Below, piece after piece: positions 55,827 through 64,000 of a DNA stretch of 64,000 nt. The position numbers and the translations under genes were made by a program. The notes beneath the pieces were generated by a model, which was given only the letters and a program-made list of their open reading frames with translations, ran no database searches and was not told where the DNA came from. Position 1 is the stretch's first letter. Each line of letters begins with the position of its first letter. Location of the stretch: NCBI GenBank assembly GCA_029204225.1, contig CM055097.1, positions 37,622,976 to 37,686,975 on the forward strand, written 5' to 3'. The DNA comes from Diphasiastrum complanatum (taxonomy: Eukaryota; Streptophyta; Lycopodiopsida; Lycopodiales; Lycopodiaceae).

Positions 55827-56627
55827 TGAAACCAATGATGGAAACAAAATCCATTCTGTCCTCATGCTCCAAGGAGTACCACTAGAGATCACGTAAGTAC
55901 CCAAAAGTACAGAGATATGACCTGATGGCATGACGTCAACTTATACTTCCTAGGTCGTGGCTAATCTGCCACTCTTGTAATTTCCTTTTTAGTTGTAGAT
56001 GTATAATCACTCTAATCTTAGGTTTAGATAGAGAGACCGTACTTACTCAATAATATTTGACATATATCAGAACAAGATACACAGAGTGTAACTAAGAGAA
56101 GAGACATTGAAGTCTGATGCTAGTAAGTAATCAAGATGAACACAGACAGAAGCTCCGCCTGCGTGCGAGAAGATAATTCTGTCTAGGATCAAAAGATCCA
56201 ATTGTCTGCTAGTGAAGCGAGACTACTACTCGTGAGAGAACCGTGCTTCTCTCACGCCAACGCACTGCATGGATTCGCATGCAGTGCCCTGAAGAAATCA
56301 GAGAAAATCAATATATATTATTTTCTAGTTGTGTCTGATCTTGGATGTTGAATGCTTATGCTATTTATTTCATATGTCTGAGTTTTCTTGTTCCCTTTGA
56401 ATTTTGCACCTTGGTTGAAATTAAGTCGAATGTTGTATTAATTTTATGAACGTAGATCAGTAGTAACTGACTACTCTCTGGAGAATCTTAGGTGTGTTTT
56501 AGCTGGCAGTGCCCAGCGAACGCATCTGAACTCCATCCGAATCTTGAAAGAGAGTCGCGAATGTTTCATGAATTTTTCTCCTCATGATTCTCATCGGTCG
56601 TATCAGAGCATCTCATGATTCTTATCA
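55827..56627 (+). repeat. 3' LTR of the copia element
   Basis: Same order as 52978-53730, ending ...CTTATCA. Upstream (55670-55800) is a tract with repeated CGCGAAC and ACACGAAA motifs, including TTCGCGAA, also found in the related copia at 43430-43560. Confidence 0.82.
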
Positions 56628-56639
56628 ATTACTGGCTTC

Positions 56640-57340
56640 AGTTTTTAGGCCGAGTTTCTACACAAGACCAGAGTTAATGAGATTATGAGTAGATCCATTG
56701 TCCACTAAAATACAAATTTCATGTCCATTAAAGTGTCTTTCAAACGAAATAAATCATTTGGCAAGAATGAAGTAGTACTAAAAGAATAATTACACTCACA
56801 ATCAACCTTAATAATTTCCAACTTAAGATTTTCTTTACCTGGCATCTCAATCACTTGAACTGCACTTTTCTTTCGTTCTTGGCAGAATTTCATAATATGT
56901 CCAGGCTTACTACAATGGAAAAACACATTGGTCCTTCTAGTCTTTTTCTGGGACAAATGTAGCTTGATCCAATTTCTTTTGTCTAAACTCAGATGTAGCT
57001 TGATCTAGTTCATCGAAATACTTGAATTTTTTATTCCCACGAACTCTTTTATTTCCTTTCTTCTGGATGGGTCCGGATGATCCAGATGGATTAGCCTGTA
57101 ATTGCTTCCTAGATGCCACCACTGTGGAATCATACGCTTTCGCGACTCGTACGACATCATCGAAAGTTTGAAGCACATTACGCTTGCACTCATTCTGATA
57201 ATCTGCAGGCAGACCTAGGATAAATTGCCACAGTGCCAATTTTGCATCGAATGAGAGAACGTTATTCCATAAATCCATAAAATCTTGTAGCTACGAGTCC
57301 AAACTCTGAATACCCATTTTGTAGTTAATAAATCTTTGGT
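56640..57340 (-). pseudogene. Gypsy gag-protease relic
   Basis: The minus strand carries MDLWNNVLSFDAKLALWQF, LPADYQNECKRN, KAYDSTVVASRKQLQAN (gag), then VFFHCSKPGHIMKFCQ (a knuckle with the first Cys changed to Phe or offset) and GHEICILVDNGSTHNLIN (protease, DNGS for D[ST]G). It runs into the copia LTR at 56627. Opposite in strand to its relative at 52640-52968. Confidence 0.85.
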
Positions 57341-57810
57341 AGAAATCTGAGTCATCTATAACCACAGTGACTTTCTGAACACTTCCATAAACTCATGAGA
57401 ACAGGAAAATTTCTTAGACATATACCAAACGCTAATGAAAATTTGGTTTTCCTTTTCATTTCTCTAGCTTTAGCATTACTCTGTTAGGGTCTATTAGTTT
57501 AATGCAACTAATGAAAGTACATGAATAGAAAATCCACAGAATTTGGATTCCAGTACCTCTCTTACTGTATTCAACAAAAAATCTGTTTTGTTGAATAAAG
57601 AAGTTACCTCCATTCAACCATCACGACTTACTTCATTAGTCCAACTAAATCTCACCTACAATGGGAATCTTGCAAAAAGCTTTTGCTTGCAAATCACTAA
57701 TTACCGAAATCTATTAGAGCGATAGCAAAACTATTGTTATTTTACCGATTGAAAAGGAAAAAAAACTCCCCAAACACAATTTAACTCAGTTCACTAGGAG
57801 TAACCTCACT

Positions 57811-58030
57811 CCATAGTTAAACTGTTAAACATCACATCACCAGGTAATCAAGCTTCCACTTACAGGGCACTCACTTGGAGAAAATTACCATGAAGAATCA
57901 ATATTTTACTATCATTCTAAATCCATAGTTAAACTGTTAAAAAGCACATCACCAAAGTCAAGCTTCCACTTACTGGGCACCCGTTGGAGAAAATTACCGT
58001 GAAGAATCGATATTTTATTGTCAATCCTAA
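57811..58030 (-). repeat. Tandem pair of a ~110-bp repeat
   Basis: Units at 57811-57922 and 57923-58030 share CCATAGTTAAACTGTTAAA, AGCTTCCACTTAC.GGGCAC and GGAGAAAATTACC(A/G)TGAAGAATC. A single reverse-complemented copy is at 37585-37700. Confidence 0.85.
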
Positions 58031-58444
58031 ATCGATGGGCCAATCCCATAGATATAACAGTTAGGATAATAAAATTAACTATCAAGGATCATATTGGCAG
58101 TGTAGTTAGCTAATTTGCAAGCAATTAGCATACACATAGATAAACTAAAAAAGAGATTACTCCTCAACCCAAGAGAACACTATATGAACTGTATTCACAA
58201 GAAGACTAAAGAGTACCTATATACAGTCTTATTTCTTTGGGAGGCACTGATGCATAGTGTTACGGTCCCCGTTACGGGATGCGTCTTCCAACTTTACTTA
58301 GTATGTATCGTCAAACTGGCACACATGCGAACTGTTACATAAACAGAGAAATCTCAAAAATGCTGCTAAAATAGAAAATAGTCATGGAACTGTAAGAAAA
58401 ACTTGTGCTTACTTATTCTAATACTCTCCCTTAAGCCCTAGTTT

Positions 58445-59860
58445 ATCTTTAGTAATCATCAATGAAGGTCAAGAAATAAAATGCTCCTCCAATGGACGTT
58501 ACCTTCATTGGTCCACATAGATCAGAGTGCACCAACTCAAGCACTCATTTTGCCCTTGTTGCGCCTTCTTTATTGAACTTCTCCTTGTGTAACTTGCCTA
58601 GCACCCACCCCTTGCAAAAGGGCTCTTCTTTGTCATCCAAACTTGGTAGGCATGATACCATCTTAAGCTTGCAAAGCAACCTCAAGCTTTCGAAGTTCAA
58701 ATGCCCCAAACGTCTATGCCATAAATCACTTTGCGATATAGGTGTTGATGCTAGTGCATTGCACTTCATAACAACAACATTTAACTTTTACAAACCACAA
58801 GTTTTATCCTTAAAGCCATCAGCAATCACCTTGAAACCTTGTTTCACGTCCTTGACCTGACATTTCTTGTTATTGAAGTCTACCTTCAACTTATGATCCA
58901 CCATTGTACCAACAAATAACAAACTTTTCTGAAGGCTAGGAACATACAACACATTTTTAATTACCTTTACATGTCCATTAGGAAATTGGCTCCAACTCCA
59001 TGAATTTGACGCTCATCATCATTGCAACTCTATTTCCATCATTGGTAAGCTCTAGGCTTTTGAACCATGACTTGTTGCCAATCATGTGTCTTGTTGCTCC
59101 TGAATCCACGTGCCAATGCGTGTGATCAATAGAATGTTGTGATGCTAATGTTGTCGCAAATGCCATGCCTTGATCTTCATTTTCACTATCATTCTCTTGT
59201 TCAGCAAGATTGGTCAACCACTTTGCCTTTCTTGATATTCGTCTTCTTTTTGCGGCAGTCCCTTGCCCAACGTCCAGGCTTTTGGCAATAGAAACACTTG
59301 TCTTTCTTTTTCTTGCCAAATGAGGATCCCTGATCATCAACCTCCACATGTGATTTCTTGGGTTGCTTCTTGTACTTATGCTTTCCTTTAGCTAGCATTG
59401 CTTGCTCTTCTGATGAGGGCTGTCGAGATCTCACTACTTCTCGCTTGAAGGTTCTCAAACATTGGTAGCCTCTCCCTCGAAGCAATGCCGCCTGCAAACA
59501 TTTGAAAATTTTAAGACAAGTCATTCATAGCTGTGTGGACAAGCTCAACATCCCTTATTGGTTCTCTAATAGCTGTCAATTGGTCTTGTAACTCCATTAG
59601 CGTGAAATAGGGCCCTATCCCTTCATTCTCCTCCATGGGAACACCTATGAGTTTGTCCCTCAAAACATCATTCGAGAGGGGTTTTCCATTTGAAACTATG
59701 TTTTGAGTGCCTCCCAAGAACCTCTTGTTGTCGCACTCACTAATATGGGCAATGACATGGTCATGGACTGACAAATTTATCAATGATAAGGCCTTCTGTG
59801 CCCTTTTGTCAAATGCGTGAATGTCAGCTGGATTTGTAGTTGGTCGTTGCTCCACCCCAG
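58445..59860 (-). pseudogene. Ty1/copia gag to integrase start relic
   Basis: On the minus strand: gag AQKALSLINLSVHDHVIAHI (59770), knuckle KCFYCQKPGRWARDC (59290; Arg where the metal-binding His should be), protease HWHVDSGATRHMIGN (59110, intact DSG), pre-integrase DLWHRRLGHLNFESL (58740) and GKLHKEKFNKEG. The integrase beginning LVHSDLCGP...FIDDY lies at 58520-58450, after which a stop ends it. The gag start is cut by an LTR at 59861. Frameshifts occur near 59200-59340 and 58960. Confidence 0.88.
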
Positions 59861-60358
59861 TGTTGAATGTCCATGTTTTGTATAAGGGAGTCGGAATAAT
59901 TCTTGACGTGGATAGCCGGTCACTCCAGTTGTATGTGGTTAACAGTTATGCTACATCATTCCGGGTGTGGTCGTCTCAAGTACTTAATAATCATATGAGG
60001 GTCCAGACCCATAATTGGACATAGCACTTGCATGGTGAATGACTGCTCTAATCAAGAATAGGAGGTCAATAGCTTAATAGCGGTTGCATGGAAATCCTAA
60101 GGAGAATATTCTCTTCTCTTGGAGAGAATACATACCAGGGAAACTCGCCCATCTCCCTATTGGAATGTCCGATTCTTGAGCCAGGTTTCCTCTCCTCTCT
60201 TGTATTCATTCATTGTGGCTTGGGGGTGAAGGGTTGGGGTATTGACTAGCCTCTTCATGTTGGTTGGGTGATTTATGCTCCACATGTGTCCTTTTGGTTT
60301 GCATGTGATAGGATTCTTGAAGATCTTCCCTTGGCGATCGTAATAGTGGTATCAGAGC
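59861..60358 (+). repeat. Copia-type LTR plus tRNA-Met primer site
   Basis: TGTTGAATGTCCATG begins at 59861, exactly where the minus-strand copia gag breaks off. The primer site TGGTATCAGAGC is at 60347-60358, so 59861-60345 is a 5' LTR in plus orientation. It contains GTATAAGG near 59880 and TTGTATTCATTC near 60200. The LTR end lacks a clean CA. No gag follows and no second LTR was found. Confidence 0.6.
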
Positions 60359-61559
60359 TTGGATCACATCAATCAGGAGGTGGGGCTTGAGGATTTTGGA
60401 TTTTTGCAGTTTTTTTGGTGTATCTCTTTGCTTATTCTTCCAGGTGGTGGAACTCGTTTCCAAGTAGGTGGCTTCTTAGATCCTTGGTTTACTTTCAGCC
60501 TAAAGATCATAATTGTAAATTTGCTGCATGAATTTTGATGGAAATCATAGGATTTTTTATGGTTTTAGTGAATTTTTCACCTAGAATTCATGGTTTTTGC
60601 TTGGAATTGACCGTAGGTACTGATTTAGTATGTTTTATAGATTGTGCTTACTGTTTTACAGTAATTAATGATTGGATCTAGTGATTGTTGATGTTTGAGT
60701 AATCAAAAGGATGATTAGATAGTGATTTTGGACCAAAAATTGGGGTTTTTGGACTAGAAATGGGCTATAGAATTCATATTTGACTAAAATCAGAAATTTT
60801 AGTGCTTGAATGTAATGGATTTACAGGGATTAGGATAAGATTGCACTTATTTGTGGATTTATCCCACAAATTTTGGTCAAATTTGGTCAAAAAACATGGT
60901 TTTTTGATGATTTTTGGACTAAATTTGTGGTAGATCTCAAAATTTTTAGCCAATAGTTGGTAAGCATGTTTTCAAAGGGTAATGAAGCTGTCCTAAATCT
61001 TTCATGAAGTTTGGTTAGGATTGGACACCATTAGGAGACTCAAAACATCAAAAAAATAGTGTATCTTTGGTGATTTTTGGGCATGAAAACCTATCAAATG
61101 GGGGTATGAACCTATTGTTTCTCATAAAAGCTTGAATATATGATGGATTTCCTTTGATTTGAGCCATCATGCATCCAATTTGGATAGGTGAGCATTAGAC
61201 ACCATCATGTTGAAGTTTTGCTTGTTGAAGGAGGCCAAAAATGCATTTTTTGCATGATCTGAGCTTATGCTTGCTTGCTAGACCTGTTAGAAGCTTCTAT
61301 GCCTCTCTAATGAACCTTAATAGAGTTCTTGTAACCTCTGATTGGATGCTTATTGGGCTGGAGCTGAATTTTTTTATGATACCACCTTCCCAAAGTGCGC
61401 CCTACTACCTGAATTTTGGCCATTTACTGCTCGCACGTGTGAAGCCTATGTGGCAAGGTGATGTGTCAAGTGCCTTGTAGCCCCATCTCCCTCCGTGCTA
61501 TGCTTTACAACGACCAATTTGGTGTCCTATAGAGAAGTTATGGACGTATGAAGTTTGGC
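60359..61559. other. No gene recognised downstream of the primer site
   Basis: AT-rich text with many TTGG(A/T)TTTTTGG-type motifs. No copia gag in any frame. Either a non-autonomous element interior or unrelated DNA. Confidence 0.45.
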
Positions 61560-62285
61560 ACTAGTGAACTATCCATAGTTCATCAGAGGTGTCCATAAAG
61601 GGTTTAATGACACTCTTGGCATGCTTATGATTGGGCGAGTGTTGTTTGCTAGAAAATATGCCTATGGCTACAAGGGCGGCTTGTGTCACATGCACCTTGT
61701 GTGTAACGGTCTGGTAGGTGATATAGAACTTAGCTTTGGCCTCAGTCCAGGTGCTAAAGGCCATGGTTATGAATCCCATATTGATTTTTCCAGTAAAGAC
61801 GCGCTCGTGGATCCCCATTGCGGTGAGCAGCAAGGTTCATCCATTGAGCCACTAGTACGCAACTTCAATCCGCAACTTATTGTACTCATTTACTTCTGTT
61901 ACGTTTTCATATTGAATCAATACTATCTTTCATATCTTTTTTGTGTAATCGACGATCGTGCCATGCCTTGCGACGGGCTTTCTCTGTTGCTAATGCATGA
62001 ACTGTCGTCAATCTGGTCTCACAAAGTTTTTGTAAAGTCTCATGATGCATTTGGAAGGATTTCGCATCATCCAACCGTTCCGTTGTTGCTATGCGTAGAG
62101 ATGGAAATTCAATTGGCATAATTGCATCTTGTCCATAAACAAGCTGAATGGCGTTTGATTTGTACTACCTTTGTAAGTGGTTCTGAATGCCCATAAAGCC
62201 ACATAAAGCTTATGTTCCCAATCAAAATGACTTGCTTCTACCGTTTCTGTCGTAATGTTGTAGAGAATATGGAAGATTTAGCTTG
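61560..62285 (-). pseudogene. Tat/Athila-like relic: integrase end joined to the extra coding region
   Basis: The minus strand at 62285-61930 matches the integrase C-terminal half of 13350-13700: SLRIATTERLDDAKSFQMHH, LCETRLTTVHALATEKARRK, WHDRRLHKKD. From 61833 to 61561 it matches the extra coding region: LLTAMGIHERVF, AFSTWTEAKAKFYITYQ, THKVHVTQAALVAIGI. The ~0.9 kb that separates these in the other copy is absent, so an internal deletion fused them. In this copy the extra frame is open across the site where the 14.9 kb copy is frameshifted. Confidence 0.85.
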
Positions 62286-62810
62286 TCTGATGCATGCATG
62301 TTTGTAATTCAGTATAGTGCTTGTTTGTGGATGGAAATGTATGGATAGACCTGTATGCATGCTTGGATGCATGTTGCATGCGTAAGTAGATTGATCAGTA
62401 GATTTCTTGCATGAAGCTTTTTTTTAAATTCTAGATCAAAAAACAAATTTCCTAGTAACTATGCTATTTATGAAAAAAAAAAGTTGTTTTTTCAAAAAAA
62501 GTCTATGCATGTAAATTAAGATTCATGCAGGATGTTTCGAAATGATTTTGCTTGTGAATCTGATAAGTTGATCTTCTTAATCGATTTTTACAGTTGGTCC
62601 ATTTCAAACATATTTCAAAAATCTCAGTTTTTCGTAAATTTTTTAGTTTTGGTCCTAAAAGCTATTAGTTATTAAATCAGTTTGATATTGATTCTGCAAA
62701 ATTTGCTTAAATGAGTGAAAGACCTTGCTAAGTATTATCGGCCAGTCATAAAGGTTCTGAACTTTTCACTTATTGGTTGATGATTGGATCTCGACTAATT
62801 AGCTAATTAT

Positions 62811-63250
62811 GTGTGTCAAGAAATCAATATGGCAGATGATAATGCAAATGCAGCTCTCGATGGTCAGGTGCCAATGGCTACCTATCTGCAAATTTGCCAG
62901 TTGTTAAGCCAAACTCTTAATAAAATAAACAACAGGAATACTTTAAGGGATCAACAAATGGAAGTACTATTGAATCAAGTGAAAACTTTATTCGCACCGA
63001 ATTTGGGGTTTCAGTCTAAATCTTTTTCGGAGGAGAAGAAAGAGAAAAACCCAAAGTTGTAGATGATTCGTTAATAAAGTGGACCGATTATTTTAATCTA
63101 CATGGAATTCCTGAAGGAAAAAAGATTGAGATTGTTATTCTGTCTTCCGTGGAAAAGCTCGTCGTGGTGGCATGATCTGCAACCAAAACCTATCTCCATC
63201 CGCCGTGGCGAACGGAAATTTTAAAATCCAACTAAAAAAAATATTCAAGA
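62811..63250 (+). pseudogene. Gypsy gag N-terminal relic
   Basis: MADDNANAALDGQVPMATYLQICQL, a Gln/Asn-rich helix, then after a stop at 63061 IKWTDYFNLHGIPEGKKIEI and, frameshifted, SSWWHDLQPKPIS. This is the start of a retrotrans_gag domain (W...YF..H.I....K...). It ends before the dispersed repeat at 63466. Confidence 0.65.
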
Positions 63251-63465
63251 CCCCCTACTTATGCACTCTTTAGTCACTTTCCAAGATTAATTATGGGATA
63301 ATTGGTATTCCATATGTCAGCAACGTGTACATTTATTATTTTGAGCCATTTTTTTTTTATGAAATTTTTTGGGGGGGCGGAAACTCTAAGGGGAAAAAGG
63401 ACATCGGAGTTAGTGAATGTGTTTGTATTATATAATTATATATTTTTGAAAATCCCCATGGGAAA

Positions 63466-64000
63466 ATTGCATAATGCCGGTTTTTGAATTAGTTATTTAG
63501 AATTCATATTGAATATTTATAGGACCATGAGTATGACCCTAATTTTGAATGGAAATTGTGATATGAGAAGTGAGTATTGACACATGGATTACATTTGTAC
63601 CATTAGCACATGATAGAGCCCTATTCCTAAGAGTTGGAACTCTTAGATGGGAGGGATTTGAGAATCTTGGTACTAACCAGAAGGGTTGCTTAATGTGATT
63701 GTAAACCGTGTGTGGTCCTTGTTGTTGAATGACAATTTTGTTAGTGGATTATTGTTATGCATTAGGAAGAAAATTATGGGTTCTCTAGTGCTTGGTAAAA
63801 TAGATATGTGCCTATGCAATATAGGAAATCCACATGGATTTTTAAGATATCTAGAATATCAAATAAGGTGGTTAAGGATCTTCTAGAAGGAATGGAATTC
63901 CTCGTGCGGATTTGGTTATAGATATTGGATATCTATTATTGTATTACTTTGGATATTTTGAATTCAGAATGTTTCCTTCTAGTAATGAATACACTTGGGT
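63466..64000 (+). repeat. Dispersed repeat, copy 2 (runs off the window)
   Basis: Same blocks in the same order as 38148-38650. It continues to the last base given. Just upstream, 63350-63400 is dense in homopolymers (T9, G7). Confidence 0.78.

Larger units (their letters stand above)
52978..56627 (+). mobile_element. Ty1/copia element with both LTRs, internally deleted
   Basis: LTRs 52978-53730 and 55827-56627 are in direct orientation and highly similar. The right one has two extra short segments (near 55887 and 56162), so lengths differ (about 753 and 801 bp). A primer site (TGGCATCAGAGCC) is at 53732-53744. Gag, knuckle, protease and RNase H lie between, with integrase and RT deleted. 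The left flank is plus-strand gypsy gag and the right flank is minus-strand gag-protease of the same gypsy family, so it did not simply interrupt one copy. Exact ends are uncertain by a few bases and no target duplication was seen. Confidence 0.88.

Overview
The window looks like nuclear DNA from a flowering plant. It has spliced exons with GT/AG borders, a plant-type cytochrome P450 remnant, and a dense mosaic of Ty3/gypsy and Ty1/copia LTR retrotransposons plus hAT transposase remnants. There are no operons, ribosome binding sites, rRNA or CRISPR arrays, and I recognised no tRNA gene. I cannot name the species. Nearly all long reading frames are decayed transposable-element (TE) protein or shadows of it.

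Host gene content is small. Two exon-like blocks on the minus strand (27140-27235 and 424-577) resemble the N-terminal CPWC active-site exon and a later helical exon of a plant DsbA/FrnE-like oxidoreductase. If they belong to one gene, it is split by about 26.6 kb of nested TEs. A C-terminal cytochrome P450 fragment (about 21286-21600, +) lies inside that interval.

Layout. 2.1-8.9 kb: a minus-strand hAT transposase with recognisable introns, interrupted by a gypsy element with LTRs at 4133-4470 and 8231-8568. 10.3-12.1 kb: the 5' part of a second hAT (BED zinc finger, +). 12.1-18.5 kb: an LTR fragment, then the 3' half of a Tat/Athila-like gypsy element whose integrase is followed by a long unrecognised coding region, a purine tract and an LTR at 17726-18499. 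18.5-21.1 kb: a gag-protease relic and a solo LTR with a perfect target duplication. 21.3-25.5 kb: P450 fragment, copia relic, gypsy LTR. 27.5-31.4 kb: AT-rich tandem duplications, one carrying a gypsy RT/RNase H piece. 32.1-34.05 kb: a large inverted repeat enclosing gag and protease relics in opposite orientations. 34.8-43.2 kb: gypsy and copia relics, stacked minisatellites, and a gypsy LTR pair around a non-coding interior. 43.2-46.8 kb: minus-strand copia with an internal 0.6 kb tandem duplication. 49.4-60.4 kb: several copia and gypsy relics, including a copia element with both LTRs (52978-56627). 61.5-64 kb: a minus-strand relative of the Tat/Athila-like element that keeps the unrecognised reading frame, a gag fragment and a dispersed repeat.

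The main candidates for something undescribed are the conserved post-integrase reading frame of the Tat/Athila-like family and the possible 26 kb TE-filled intron. All coordinates of decayed elements are by eye and approximate unless an exact boundary is argued.
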